Below, in pieces: positions 26,830-36,895 of a DNA stretch of 64,000 bases. Both the position numbers and the translations under genes were made by a program. The stretch lies in NCBI GenBank assembly GCA_025936825.1, contig JAICSO010000011.1, forward strand, positions 1 through 64,000, written 5' to 3'. Origin of the DNA: Terriglobales bacterium (GTDB lineage: Bacteria > Acidobacteriota > Terriglobia > Terriglobales > Acidobacteriaceae). Position 1 is the stretch's first letter. Each line of letters starts with the position of its first letter. The notes below the pieces were generated by a model. It did not search any database, was not told the DNA's origin, and saw only the letters and a list, made by a program, of their open reading frames with translations.

Positions 26830-28931
26830 TGCCGCACCCCCGCTCCCGCTGCCGCTGCGCGCTCTCCATCGGCAAGAAACAGTCCCGAGGGAGCCGTAGT
26901 CGTTAGCGCTGAAGTAAAGCGGTCTACAACCGCCGGCAAGTTAACGATCAGAACGACTCTGCCATCGCCGAGGATGGAAGCACCGCTAACAAGGTCCGTC
27001 GCAATGGTCTGATCGTCCAGGGCTTTGATTACAAGTTCTTCTTCCCCTTCAAGGGCGTCAACAATGAGACCGAGCTTGCGGCTGGCAAAGTTGATGACCA
27101 GTACAAATAGCTTGGCATGACTGCCCACCTCGTCTTCGGCAGGCTTCTGCCCAAGACGCATCAGCGGCAGTACCTGGCCTCGGAGTTGCAGCACTTCCCA
27201 AGTGTCCACGTGGTGCAAATCTGATTCTTTGGCGCGCGCGATTTCCGCCACCGTGTTGAGCGGAATCGCATACAAACGCTCTTCCACCCGGAACAGCAAC
27301 GCCTTGATAATCGCCAACGTCAGGGGCAACTTGAGACGAAACTTGGTACCGAGACCGGCATGCGTTTCCAATTCGACAGTTCCTTTAAGCCGGTGCAGCA
27401 CGCTACGCACGACGTCAAGTCCAACACCCCGTCCAGAAATCTCGGTGATCTCGTCCGCAGTGCTGAAGCCTGGCCGGAAGATCAGGTCCAGGATTTCCGA
27501 GTCGGTCATCCGGGCCGCTTCGTCGTGTCCGACAACTCCGTTGCGAATGCCTTTGGCCTTGACCTTCTCAACATCCACGCCACGGCCGTCGTCACTGACT
27601 TCAACGATCAATTGGTTCGCCTGGTGATAGGCATCGAGCGTAATTGTTCCGGCCGCTGGTTTGCCCGCGGCTTCGCGCTCAGCGGCGCTCTCAATACCGT
27701 GGCTGACAGCGTTGCGGACGATGTGTGTCAGCGGCTCGGCGATGGCATCAAGGAGGCTCTTGTCGAGATCGGTATCCTGACCCGTGACCTGGAGGTTCAC
27801 TTGTTTGTTGCAACGCTGGGCCGTGTCGCGCACCATGCGCGGAAAGCGCCGGAACAACTGCTCAACCGGCACCATGCGGATCTTCATCACCGAGCGCTGC
27901 AAATCATTTAGCACGCGCGCCTGGAAAGACATCGCATCACCAAAGCGCGCACGCAGTGGATCTTTCGGTGATCGACGCGCATATTCGTGGATGGCCTGTT
28001 GCATCATCGACTTCCCGATGATCAGTTCGCCGACCAAATTCAAAACGTTATCGATGCGCTCGGCATCCACGCGGAGAAGCGTCTGCGAAGCCAACGTGCG
28101 GCGGTCACGACTGCCGTCCTGATCACCTTCGGTTTTTGCTTCTGCAATGGACTGCTCTGTCTGTTCGCTTTCCTCGGGGCTCTCCGATGCGGACTCAAAA
28201 ACCATCTCCGAGCAGGTCGCCTTACCAATCACGGTCGGGATCTGACACTTTGCGATAATTGCAGCTTCGCTATGCGATGTCGCGAGCAACAGGTCAATAC
28301 TGGTCCCCTGCACTGCCGCTCCAGCCTCGGGCCTGGACGCGACGATTTGCGCAATGCTGCTGACTGCATTAGCGACTAGCTGTCGGGCAGCAATCGGCAT
28401 CGCGCAAAGTGGGTCGATATGCGCAACCACGTGAAAAACTCTTTTCCCTTGTGTCCTCGCCTCTTGCGCGGCGAGCCGCTCGTATTCTGTCCATACGATG
28501 TGGGCCGGGGTGTCCGGCGATTTTGTGCCGGCATCGGATGAAGCGGCGCTCGACGCGAGCTGTTGCACCAAATTGCGCACAGCACTCGAATCGGGAAGAG
28601 CGGTTTGCTGACGATACGCGACCAGCATCGCGCCAAAAGTATCTGCGGCGGTGAAGCCGATTTCTGCCAACGAGACATCGGCGGAAGCCTTTTCGACCGC
28701 CAGCGCATCCTCCAGCGTGTGCGCCAGTTCGCTAAGCTCGTGGAAGCCGACGGCGGCAGAATCGCCTTTCAGCGTGTGCACCGTCCGGCGGATGCTGCGG
28801 ATGATCTCGCGGTCCTTCGGATTGCGCTCGAGCTTCAGCGCATCTTCATTCAGAGACTGCAGGAGTTCCTGCGCGGTCTCGAAGAAGAGGTCGCGAAGCT
28901 CGGAGCCGCGTTCATCCGAAAACTGGGTCAC
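26826..28931 (-). CDS. cheA: Chemotaxis histidine kinase CheA
   Basis: 701 residues. N-terminal Hpt domain with the phosphorylated His52 in RRTVHTLKGDSAAVGF, a variable region to about residue 280, a dimerisation helix pair, and a HATPase with HIVRNAVSHGIE, DDGRGVD and GRGVGLDVVRS. The C-terminal CheW-like domain includes FRVEERLYAIPLNTV. It autophosphorylates under MCP/CheW control and passes phosphate to CheY and CheB. Overlaps both cheB and cheR by 4 bp. Confidence 0.97.
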   Translation of the reverse strand: MTQFSDERGSELRDLFFETAQELLQSLNEDALKLERNPKDREIIRSIRRTVHTLKGDSAAVGFHELSELAHTLEDALAVEKASADVSLAEIGFTAADTFGAMLVAYRQQTALPDSSAVRNLVQQLASSAASSDAGTKSPDTPAHIVWTEYERLAAQEARTQGKRVFHVVAHIDPLCAMPIAARQLVANAVSSIAQIVASRPEAGAAVQGTSIDLLLATSHSEAAIIAKCQIPTVIGKATCSEMVFESASESPEESEQTEQSIAEAKTEGDQDGSRDRRTLASQTLLRVDAERIDNVLNLVGELIIGKSMMQQAIHEYARRSPKDPLRARFGDAMSFQARVLNDLQRSVMKIRMVPVEQLFRRFPRMVRDTAQRCNKQVNLQVTGQDTDLDKSLLDAIAEPLTHIVRNAVSHGIESAAEREAAGKPAAGTITLDAYHQANQLIVEVSDDGRGVDVEKVKAKGIRNGVVGHDEAARMTDSEILDLIFRPGFSTADEITEISGRGVGLDVVRSVLHRLKGTVELETHAGLGTKFRLKLPLTLAIIKALLFRVEERLYAIPLNTVAEIARAKESDLHHVDTWEVLQLRGQVLPLMRLGQKPAEDEVGSHAKLFVLVINFASRKLGLIVDALEGEEELVIKALDDQTIATDLVSGASILGDGRVVLIVNLPAVVDRFTSALTTTAPSGLFLADGERAAAAGAGVRQ

Positions 28932-29833
28932 TGCGACACCTCGACGCGCTTGTAGGCGGTCCCAGAGTTTTTGTAGACCATGACGAACTTGTCGGTGAGG
29001 CCCAGCAAACTTTCTGCATGTCCAACCAGCAGGTAGCCTCCAGGGCTTAAGCAGCGGTAAAACTTTTCCAGCAGACGGCGCTGCTCTGCCTCATCGAAAT
29101 ACATCATCACGTTGCGGCAAAAGATGACATCGTTCTTCTGCGGCAAGAACTCGGTTTTCAGATTATGGAAGTCAAAGTGGATGAGTTCTTTGATCGGCTT
29201 TTTGATGGCATAGCGTTCGCCGACCTTGTCGAAGTAGCGGAGTCGGTAGGAATAGTCCACCGACGACATCTGATGTTCGTTGTAAATCCCTTCCTGCGCA
29301 GCACGCAGGACGGTGTAATTAATGTCGCTGGCTGGAATTTCGACCCGCCACGGAGGAGAAATCAGCGGCCGGGGCCATTCGATTTCGCCCGAAGCCGGCA
29401 TGCGCAACTGGTGATAGGCCAGTGCGTCCGCGAGCAGCATTGCAATCGTGTATGGCTCCTGCCCGGTCGAACAGCCCGCACTCCAGATCCGGATCTGGTG
29501 ATTGCCACTTTCCTGCTTCTGGGTGATGAGTTCTTCAAGAATGCCCTTGTGGAACAACTCCAGCTGGGCCTTGTTGCGAAAAAAGCTGGTTTCGTTGACC
29601 GTGAGGTTTTCGACCAGCTTCATGAGTTCCTGCCGGCCTTCCGGGCTCATCAGCAGGCGATAGTAGTGATAGAAGGAATCGACCCGGCACTCGCGCAAGC
29701 GCCGCTGCAGGCGATCCTGCAGGAAGTGAGCGCGGCGCGCATCGAAATACATGCCGCACTCCTGATACACGAGTGTCTGCAGTAGCCGCATCTCTGCTTC
29801 ACTAAGCTGAATTGCCAGAGCTGGAGAACTCAT
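28928..29833 (-). CDS. cheR: Chemotaxis receptor methyltransferase CheR
   Basis: 301 residues. An N-terminal alpha domain (LLQTLVYQECGMYFDARRAH), then NETSFFRNKAQLE and the SAM-binding IRIWSAGCSTGQEPYTIAML, then VIFCRNVMMYFDEAEQ and GGYLLVGHAESL. Methylates receptor glutamates with SAM. No extra tetratricopeptide domain. Between cheW and cheA in the operon. Confidence 0.97.
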   Translation of the reverse strand: MSSPALAIQLSEAEMRLLQTLVYQECGMYFDARRAHFLQDRLQRRLRECRVDSFYHYYRLLMSPEGRQELMKLVENLTVNETSFFRNKAQLELFHKGILEELITQKQESGNHQIRIWSAGCSTGQEPYTIAMLLADALAYHQLRMPASGEIEWPRPLISPPWRVEIPASDINYTVLRAAQEGIYNEHQMSSVDYSYRLRYFDKVGERYAIKKPIKELIHFDFHNLKTEFLPQKNDVIFCRNVMMYFDEAEQRRLLEKFYRCLSPGGYLLVGHAESLLGLTDKFVMVYKNSGTAYKRVEVSQ

Positions 29834-29848
29834 GATCGTCCTTTGGCC

Positions 29849-30349
29849 TTATTTGCCTGCTGCTGCGCGCCGTGTTTCTGCATTGCCTGCGGTACGTCCC
29901 TCGGACGACGCTCTTTGCGCCATACCGAGATCCAGCAGCCTGGTCATATCAAGCAGGACGATCAGGCGTCCTTTATATTTCCCCAACCCTGTCACACAAT
30001 TCGCACGTCCCTCCTGCAGGGTTGTCGGCGAGGCTTCCACATCGTTGGCGGGAATCTTCAGCACTTCAGACGCAGAATCGACAATCAGCCCTGCAAGGCG
30101 TCCATTGTGCTCTACCACCAGGATGCGGTTACGCCGTCCAAACGTGACTTTCTTTTCGCCGAGACGTTTGCGCAGATCGATGACAGAAACGATCTTTCCG
30201 CGCAGGTTGATAACGCCTTCCATGTACTCGGGGGCGTCCGGAACTGCCGTGATCTCCGGCACGCGCACGATCTCGTGCAATGAGGTGATCGGCACTCCGT
30301 ACGTCTCGCGTCCCACCTGGAACCCGACGATGTGTAGTTCACGGCTCAT
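29849..30349 (-). CDS. cheW: Chemotaxis coupling protein CheW
   Basis: 166 residues. CheW fold motifs: VGFQVGRETYGVPITSLHEI, then MEGVINLRGKIVSVIDLRKR and ILVVEHNGRLAGLIVDSASE. It couples the MCP to CheA. The C-terminal tail (EGRTAGNAETRRAAAGK) is polar and unconserved. 12 bp separate it from the MCP stop and 15 bp from cheR. Confidence 0.96.
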   Translation of the reverse strand: MSRELHIVGFQVGRETYGVPITSLHEIVRVPEITAVPDAPEYMEGVINLRGKIVSVIDLRKRLGEKKVTFGRRNRILVVEHNGRLAGLIVDSASEVLKIPANDVEASPTTLQEGRANCVTGLGKYKGRLIVLLDMTRLLDLGMAQRASSEGRTAGNAETRRAAAGK

Positions 30350-30361
30350 AGGTACTCCCGT

Positions 30362-32335
30362 TTATCCACGAGATCCGGCAGCAGCTCCACGTGCCCGGCG
30401 AGATCCGCCATCTGCGAACCCTTCACCCTGGCCTACGCTAAACGTGTTCATTGAATCCAGGAGGTCGCGAGACATCTTGGACATCTGCTCGGCGGAAGCA
30501 GCCAGCTCCGTTGAGCCGGAGGTCGTCTGTTGTACCAGTTCACGCATACGTTCCATGGCTTTCACCACGGCATGCGCGCCAGAGGCCTGCTCTTCCACCG
30601 CTGAGTTGATTTCGTGGGTGATTTCGTTGAGCCGCGTTGTCGCGCGAGCAATCTGCGTCGAACCGTGCGATTGCTCGTTGGTGGCAGCCCCGATTTCCTG
30701 GGCGAACTTGTAGACTTCGGTGACGACGTTGGAGATCTTGCGCAACGCCGTGTTGAGGTCCTCGCCAAGGCTCAGGCCTTCATTCACGATGCTGGTGCTC
30801 TGATCCATGTTCTCGACTGCCTTGCGGGCTTCTTTCTGAATGCTCTGGATCAGTTCGGAGATTTCTTTGGTGGACTGCGCAGATTTCTCGGCAAGTTTGC
30901 GAACTTCGTCGGCAACTACGGCAAATCCCAAACCGTGTTCGCCCGCTCGCGCCGCTTCAATGGCAGCGTTGAGAGCGAGAAGGTTGGTCTGCTCGGCAAG
31001 ATCGTCGATCACTTCGATGATCTTTCCGATGTCGTCAGCGCGCTGGCCAAGTGCACCGATAATCTGGCCGGATGCGCCGATCGTGTTGTTGATCTTGTTG
31101 AGGCCTTCTGTCGCCTTCTCCATGGTCGAGATACCGCTGTGCACTTCCTCGCGCGAGCGGTTGGAGATGTCGAGCAGGACTTTTGCGGTATCAGCAACAC
31201 GCTGAATCGAGGCGACCATCTGATCGATGGAGGCAGAGGTTTCGCTGACGCTCGAAGCCTGCACTTGCGTGCTCTTCACCATGTTCTGCACGTTGACGCT
31301 CATCTCGTGCATGGTGCTGGTAACTTCGTCGATGGCAGAAGAGGTTTGAAGGCTGATCTTGGCGGATTCGTCGGACGCGCCCGCAACCTGCGAAGAAGCG
31401 CTGGCAACCTGCGATGCAGCGTCGCGAACGTTGCGAACCAGGCCGCGAAGGCCATCGGTCATCCTGGCAAAAGCGTTGCCCAGTGTGTCGTTAGCGGAAC
31501 GCGGCTTCACGTCAACGCTTAGGTTTCCGCCCGCGATGGACTCTGAAACCGAAGCCATCTCTTTGAGATAGGTGACCATGCGGCCAAAAGTGCGGCCCAG
31601 TTGTCCAATCTCATCATTACGGCGAATATCGATCTCATGATCCAGATCGCCGCTTTCTCCAATCTGCGTGGCAACCCTAATCAGTTCCGTGAGCGGCTGA
31701 GTGATGGATTGGGCTGTGCGGAATGCAATGCCCGCACCGAGAACCACCGCGACCAGCGTGGCAATTCCGGCGATGATCAGAGTCCAACTGGCGGCACTCT
31801 TGTCAGCGTCCTCGCGCTCTTGGAGCGTCTGGTGCGCATCATGGTCGGCAATGTCCAGGGCATCAATGGAAGTCTTCAGCCAGGTATTCGCATCCTTCTG
31901 CAGGTAGTAGATCTGTAAGTCGGCGACGGTGGCATTGCCGGAATCAACCTGCTTGCGTTTCTGCAGCATTGGCTCCGCGAACTCAGTTACCCAACCCTCT
32001 TCGTTCTTCTGCACCGTGGAAATCGCAGAGCGCTGCTCTTCTGAAGTGGCGAACTTCTGGGCCACCTGCAACTCATCCCGCAGTTGCTGCACACCATCAT
32101 TCATGTGCTGAACTTCTCGGCCATCTCCGCTCAGCAGATAGTTGCCCAGGAACAACCGGTTCTGCATAAGCTGAGAGCGCACCTTGTCGGTGTTGTCGGT
32201 CATCTGCATTGCCTGGGCCGCTGCTGCTTTCGCCGTGTGCTCGCGCTGGACGGCAAACACGATCACCAGGAACAGCAAGATGACCATCGCCAGGATGATG
32301 CCGAAATTCACATAGAGCTTTTTGCTCATGGACAT
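30362..32335 (-). CDS. Methyl-accepting chemotaxis protein
   Basis: 657 residues. TM1 at about 9-31 ([19 protein letters not shown]), a periplasmic four-helix-type sensor region (about 32-185), TM2 ([20 protein letters not shown]), a HAMP domain ([20 protein letters not shown]), then a long coiled-coil signalling domain whose tip reads [20 protein letters not shown]. No CheR-binding pentapeptide is seen at the C-terminus. The only receptor in the window and the second gene of the operon, so probably dedicated to this Che set. Ligand unknown. Confidence 0.95.
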   Translation of the reverse strand: MSMSKKLYVNFGIILAMVILLFLVIVFAVQREHTAKAAAAQAMQMTDNTDKVRSQLMQNRLFLGNYLLSGDGREVQHMNDGVQQLRDELQVAQKFATSEEQRSAISTVQKNEEGWVTEFAEPMLQKRKQVDSGNATVADLQIYYLQKDANTWLKTSIDALDIADHDAHQTLQEREDADKSAASWTLIIAGIATLVAVVLGAGIAFRTAQSITQPLTELIRVATQIGESGDLDHEIDIRRNDEIGQLGRTFGRMVTYLKEMASVSESIAGGNLSVDVKPRSANDTLGNAFARMTDGLRGLVRNVRDAASQVASASSQVAGASDESAKISLQTSSAIDEVTSTMHEMSVNVQNMVKSTQVQASSVSETSASIDQMVASIQRVADTAKVLLDISNRSREEVHSGISTMEKATEGLNKINNTIGASGQIIGALGQRADDIGKIIEVIDDLAEQTNLLALNAAIEAARAGEHGLGFAVVADEVRKLAEKSAQSTKEISELIQSIQKEARKAVENMDQSTSIVNEGLSLGEDLNTALRKISNVVTEVYKFAQEIGAATNEQSHGSTQIARATTRLNEITHEINSAVEEQASGAHAVVKAMERMRELVQQTTSGSTELAASAEQMSKMSRDLLDSMNTFSVGQGEGFADGGSRRARGAAAGSRG

Positions 32336-32371
32336 AACAGTTTCTCCACGCGCCGACTCGTGTTCCTGGCG

Positions 32372-32734
32372 CTAATTGACCGACGGATCGAACTTGAACT
32401 CGATGACACCCACGCTTTCGTCGCTGGCGGCCTCGAATCTCCATTTTTTCACCGCATCTAGCGCAGCATTGACAAGAATCGGATTGCCACCGATTACTTT
32501 GGTGTCTTTCACTGTGCCGTTGGGCGCGACTGTGACTTCAAGCTTCACCACGCCGGCGAGATTCATCTTGCGGGCGATTTCGGGATACGAAGGGCTGACT
32601 TTGCTTTTGACACGTCGCTCCAACGAATCCTGCGCGGACGCAGTTCGGACGGAAAAACCGGCAAACAGGCTTGTGAAAACGATCGTAAGAACGAGCGACT
32701 TGCACACACTACGAGTGATCTTTCGAAGAGACAC
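32372..32734 (-). CDS. Secreted TonB C-terminal-domain protein heading the che operon
   Basis: About 120 residues: a signal peptide (LVLTIVFTSLFAGFSVRTAS then AQ), then a TonB-type C-terminal domain, SPSYPEIARKMNLAGVVKLE, VTVAPNGTVKDTKVIGGNP and ALDAVKKWRFE. It lacks the Pro-rich spacer and classical TonB anchor, so it is probably a free periplasmic TonB-like domain. Start GTG 32734 follows a GGGGGG ribosome binding site; the frame to 32779 lies upstream of the predicted promoter start and is not used. Linkage to chemotaxis genes is unusual. Confidence 0.82.
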   Translation of the reverse strand: MSLRKITRSVCKSLVLTIVFTSLFAGFSVRTASAQDSLERRVKSKVSPSYPEIARKMNLAGVVKLEVTVAPNGTVKDTKVIGGNPILVNAALDAVKKWRFEAASDESVGVIEFKFDPSVN

Positions 32735-32770
32735 AATTCCCCCCTCAAAGTAGGAAATGCCCTTCTTAAT

Positions 32771-32784
32771 GCAAAGCAAATTCC
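32771..32784 (-). promoter_or_regulatory. Putative sigma-54 promoter of the che operon
   Basis: On the minus strand GTGGAATTTGCTTTGCA: GG (-24) and GC (-12) separated by exactly 10 bp, with the usual TTTGCA at the -12 side. Transcription would begin near 32759, 25 bp before the GTG of the TonB-like gene. An inverted repeat about 150 bp upstream (32904-32920) fits an activator site. Confidence 0.6.
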
Positions 32785-32903
32785 ACGAAGAGAACCGCTT
32801 CGCTCGAAGCTCTCTACGTCTGATTTTTCAGGTACTTACGTACGGTTTTGGGATGGAGATTGGTTTCTCCGACACCGGGAAATCGTCTCATTTGGGATTC
32901 CAA

Positions 32904-32920
32904 TGTCTCAGTACGAGACA
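32904..32920. promoter_or_regulatory. Inverted repeat TGTCTC-N5-GAGACA, putative activator site
   Basis: Perfect 6-bp arms with spacer AGTAC, in the divergent region between the che operon and the sensor kinase. A second half-site, CGTCTC, lies 20 bp to the left (32884-32889). A near copy stands upstream of the other sigma-54 promoter (38705-38721), suggesting one regulator for both. Confidence 0.6.
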
Positions 32921-32975
32921 AATCGCAGCTATGTAGATGAAGGTTACGCGGTACTCAGGTAGCGCCTTTTTCTCC

Positions 32976-33004
32976 TTGACTCAAATTGAGATTGCACATA
33001 GATT
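32976..33004 (+). promoter_or_regulatory. Putative sigma-70 type promoter of the sensor kinase operon
   Basis: TTGACT (32976-32981), 17 bp, TAGATT (32999-33004). Predicted transcript start near 33011, 30 bp before the TTG at 33041. Confidence 0.5.
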
Positions 33005-33040
33005 CATATTTATCAATAACTTGGACGCGCTACTTACGAT

Positions 33041-36000
33041 TTGACAGGGGGAAGTCTGACCATCGGGTCCGAACAGATTCTGCATTCCTACCCAGGTGGA
33101 ACGGAGGACGACTCTTTTCAAAATCTCCTTTTCGAGTTCTCCACTGCGGCTGCGAAGGCTACCTCTTCTTCCGACATTTTGAAGCTGTTCTGCCAGGAAA
33201 CTCGCCGCTATTTCCAAGTCAGCGGAACGTACGTTTGGCAACTCTTGCCGCCCGATCAATTAGTGGGAGCAGAAGCGGATGGTTGGATGGCGACTGAATT
33301 CCGAAGCGCGCACATGCGCACTTACGAAACAGCGATCGCCAATGAGGCCATTCAGAGGAAACAATCGCTGTTCATCAATAATCTCGACACGTCGAATTAC
33401 CCGATGGCCGCGGAATTTCGTGTCCGCTCGATCCTGGCAGTGCCGCTCATTATCTCGAACGAGGTGCTCGGGGCCGTCGCTTTTGTACACACCTGTGACC
33501 CAGACTTCTTCAGCCGTGACCACACTGCCAAGGCGAGCATCCTGGCGACGCAACTCGGGGGACTTCTCGAAGCGATGCGTCTTTCGGAGCGTGCGCGCGA
33601 GGAGAAACGCCGGGCCGGCATTCTTGCCGAAGTTGCGCAGAGCCTGCATTCTGAGCCTGATCTCGGAATACTTGCTGACGCTGTTGCCGATCGCCTTCGC
33701 GTGTTGCTGCGCACGCCATTAGTTTGCATACTTGCGAGAGGAGACGCGGGCTTCGACTTGTGGGCGGCTGCGACAGAAAATCCAGCCACCGCTGTGTCTG
33801 TGCGTGCGCGTTACGATCGCAAAGATCTTCACTTCGCGTCGGATTTGGCCAGCCGCGCAATCGCAGCGGGAGAGCCGATCAGCGTCGCCATCAATCCTGC
33901 TGGACATTCTCTCGGCGACCTCGTTCCTCCCGGATCCCTGCTGGCCGCTCCATTTCGAACGTCCACTCGAGAAGGTGCCGTGCTCGTCTATCCCAGGCGA
34001 GAAGGGCCTTTCACCGTCGAAGAAAAGTCGCTGTTGCCGATCATCACCAGCTTTGCTGCGGTCGCAATTTCCAACGCGGAACTCTATTCGACTGCGCGAG
34101 CGCAAGCCCACGAACTTCATCAGATCCTGAACATTTCGTCGGAACTGGGATCGATTGCTGATATCGACCGGTTCATGAACCGATTTCTGCAGAGGGCGAA
34201 TGATTTCCTTGGCTACGGGCGTGCGTTTGTCGGTCTGACCGAAGAGCAAGGCATTCGAATTCGATGGAGCTTGCGTGAAGGCAAACCGGGAGCAATCGGA
34301 TTCTTAATACCCGAAGGCAATGTCACACGCGCCATGCGCAACCGGGACGTCTTCCGCGCCGAGGATGCGAGCCAACTCGCCGGAGCCCAGGTGGACTTCC
34401 TTTCACAATATGGTGTGCGCCAGATGCTCGCGGTGCCGCTGATGGGAATCGACGGCCAGTTGTCCGGAATCTTCGGCATGATGGACCGAAGTGACGGACG
34501 CAGCATTTCCGAGGAAGATGTGCGCCGGGCCAGGGCTCTCGCGGCCCAGGTGATGGTGGCACTGGAAGTCAGCCGTAATCTTGCGCTGTCACACCAGCAT
34601 CGCCGCAAGTCGGAAGCCCTTACCACCTTGGCGCTAGAGATCAATTCCCTCCTGCGTGGGCGCGAGTTTGCGCGTACATTCGTCTCACGATTCGCGCAGA
34701 TTATGGACGCGCCTGTGGCGGGCCTGATCATCGACAACGGGTCTCCGAACTGCGTATTTGCACCTAGTCCGGCATCGCAACCTTTCGAGTCACTACAGGC
34801 GAGCTTCTCCCGAGCGGCTTTGACGGCGGTCTCTTCAGCCTCTGAACTGGTCGCGGTTGTTCCTGCCGAGAGCTTGATCGGGGAAAAAGTGGCCACGGCT
34901 AACCACTGGAGCGAGATTTTGATTGCAGGTCTCCGTGGCACTTCGGGCGAACTCCTGGGGGCACTGTGCCTGGTCGATCCGCCAGCGCCGTTGTCCGAGG
35001 CTGACCGCCAGCTGCTGAAAGCCATCTGCGGTCAGGCTTCGGTCGCGCTCGAGAATGCACGCTTTTTTGTGCGAATGGAGCAGGCGAATCGCCATTGGAT
35101 TGAAATCTTCGATGCGATTCCCGACTTCATCGTGGCTCACGATCAATCAGGAAATGTGTTGCGCGTGAACCGTGCGCTGGCGGACTTCATCGGAATTCAG
35201 CCCCAGCAATTGATTGGTATCAATATGGGCGCGCTGTTGGCGCTCGGTGGAAACCCGCCGTCACGTGCGTGCCCGTTCTGCCGCAGCACGGGTGCATTCA
35301 CAGATGAATATCTTCACCCTGTTCTCGAGCGAACATACCTCGTGTCCACTTCGGAGGTCCACGCGGCGAGTAGCGAAGGGCTGCAGACCATTCACGTCCT
35401 AAAAGACATTACTGACCGACGTGAAGCGGAGCGGCGTTATCGTGAATTGTTCGACAACATCCAGGAAGGGCTCTTCTTCTGCAGCCCCGATGGACGCTTT
35501 ATCGAAGTGAACGACGCGCTCGTACGCATGCTGGGCTATGAGAGCCGCGAGGAACTGCTGCACTCCGACCCCAAACAGTCCGTCTTCCCTGTCGCTGACC
35601 GCCATCGCGAGATGTTTTCAGCGCTCGAACGCGAAGGCATGTTGCGGAACCGCGAAGAGGTGCTGCGGCAGAAAAGCGGCACGCCGGTCCATGTGCTGAT
35701 CAACGCGTTTGCGGTGAAAGATGCCCACGACAACGTGCTTCAATATCGCGGACTGATGCTCGACGTAAGCGGCTTAAGAGCCTATCAGTCCGAATTACAA
35801 CGGGAACGCGACTTCTCCAGCAAGATCCTGAGCAACACGCAGAGCTTAATTCTCGTTGCCGACACCGCAGGCCTGATCAGTTATGCGAACCGTCGCTGGA
35901 AGGTACTGGGCTACGAACAGCAAGGAATTCTTGGGCGACCTCTGGAAAGCGTCATTGCGCCTCAGAAGCAGGATGCGTTCAAGGAAGCCTACGCCGCGGT

Positions 36001-36895
36001 TCTTGACGGACGGCAGGTCGACAACCTCGAATTGCAGGTTTTACACGCGGATCGCCGCATCGGCCAGTTTTCTATCAATTTAAGCCCCATGCGGGATGAG
36101 CAAGGGCAGGTCACGAGCATCATCGTCGTGATGTCCGACGTGACCGACGCCGCGTCGCTGCAGGCGAAATTAATGCACGCCGAAAAGATGGCGGCAGTGG
36201 GACAACTCGTCTCCGGTGTAGCCCACGAAGTCAACAATCCGCTCACCGCGATCCTGGGCTTCGCTGACCTGCTGATGGAGAACCCCGAACTGCCGGACAG
36301 TGCACGCAAGGATCTGCGAGTGATCCTGCAGGAAGCGCAGAGAACGAAGCAGATCGTGCAAAACCTGCTGAGCTTTGCCCGCCAAATGCCGCCGCAGCGC
36401 AAGCCGGTGCAACTCAATGCAATCCTGAAGCGCACGATTCAGTTGCGGGCCTATGACTTTCATAGCCGCGGCGTTGCCGTCACGGAGCATTATCAGGACG
36501 ACCTGCCGTTTGTGATCGGTGACTCTCAGCAGCTACAGCAGGTGTTCCTCAATATTCTGAACAACGCCTACGATGCCGTTCGCGAGGCCGCTGGCGGTCC
36601 ACGCATCGAGATCACAACCTCGCGGAAAGGGGATTTCGTCGAGGTCTCATTCCGCGACAACGGCCACGGAATACATCAACCCGACCGCATTTTCGATCCA
36701 TTTTTCACCACCAAGCAAGTTGGGGAGGGTACAGGCTTGGGCCTGAGCATTTGCTACGGAATTGTGAAAGAGCACGGCGGAGAAATTCTGTGTACGAATA
36801 ACGGCGCTGAGCCGGGAGCGACGTTTACGGTACGTCTGCCGTCGGTCAGCGAGTTCGCATCCTTGTCCGCGGTCGCAGGAGTGGTGAAACCATGA
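33041..36895 (+). CDS. Large multi-GAF/multi-PAS sensor histidine kinase
   Basis: 1284 residues, no transmembrane segment, so cytosolic. Four successive GAF-type regions (roughly 20-170, 195-350, 355-515, 520-680; for example SILAVPLIISNEVLGAVAFV) are followed by three PAS domains (about 690-1045; the first has a Cys pair in RACPFCRST). Then a HisKA domain with LVSGVAHEVNNPLTAILGF (phospho-His1062) and a HATPase (NILNNAYDAV, FRDNGHGI, TGLGLSICYGIVKEHGGEI). It overlaps the receiver gene by 4 bp and probably feeds the receiver and the NtrC-type regulator. Start is TTG 33041; no better start is seen and no clear ribosome binding site, so the N-terminus is uncertain. Confidence 0.93.
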   Translation: MTGGSLTIGSEQILHSYPGGTEDDSFQNLLFEFSTAAAKATSSSDILKLFCQETRRYFQVSGTYVWQLLPPDQLVGAEADGWMATEFRSAHMRTYETAIANEAIQRKQSLFINNLDTSNYPMAAEFRVRSILAVPLIISNEVLGAVAFVHTCDPDFFSRDHTAKASILATQLGGLLEAMRLSERAREEKRRAGILAEVAQSLHSEPDLGILADAVADRLRVLLRTPLVCILARGDAGFDLWAAATENPATAVSVRARYDRKDLHFASDLASRAIAAGEPISVAINPAGHSLGDLVPPGSLLAAPFRTSTREGAVLVYPRREGPFTVEEKSLLPIITSFAAVAISNAELYSTARAQAHELHQILNISSELGSIADIDRFMNRFLQRANDFLGYGRAFVGLTEEQGIRIRWSLREGKPGAIGFLIPEGNVTRAMRNRDVFRAEDASQLAGAQVDFLSQYGVRQMLAVPLMGIDGQLSGIFGMMDRSDGRSISEEDVRRARALAAQVMVALEVSRNLALSHQHRRKSEALTTLALEINSLLRGREFARTFVSRFAQIMDAPVAGLIIDNGSPNCVFAPSPASQPFESLQASFSRAALTAVSSASELVAVVPAESLIGEKVATANHWSEILIAGLRGTSGELLGALCLVDPPAPLSEADRQLLKAICGQASVALENARFFVRMEQANRHWIEIFDAIPDFIVAHDQSGNVLRVNRALADFIGIQPQQLIGINMGALLALGGNPPSRACPFCRSTGAFTDEYLHPVLERTYLVSTSEVHAASSEGLQTIHVLKDITDRREAERRYRELFDNIQEGLFFCSPDGRFIEVNDALVRMLGYESREELLHSDPKQSVFPVADRHREMFSALEREGMLRNREEVLRQKSGTPVHVLINAFAVKDAHDNVLQYRGLMLDVSGLRAYQSELQRERDFSSKILSNTQSLILVADTAGLISYANRRWKVLGYEQQGILGRPLESVIAPQKQDAFKEAYAAVLDGRQVDNLELQVLHADRRIGQFSINLSPMRDEQGQVTSIIVVMSDVTDAASLQAKLMHAEKMAAVGQLVSGVAHEVNNPLTAILGFADLLMENPELPDSARKDLRVILQEAQRTKQIVQNLLSFARQMPPQRKPVQLNAILKRTIQLRAYDFHSRGVAVTEHYQDDLPFVIGDSQQLQQVFLNILNNAYDAVREAAGGPRIEITTSRKGDFVEVSFRDNGHGIHQPDRIFDPFFTTKQVGEGTGLGLSICYGIVKEHGGEILCTNNGAEPGATFTVRLPSVSEFASLSAVAGVVKP

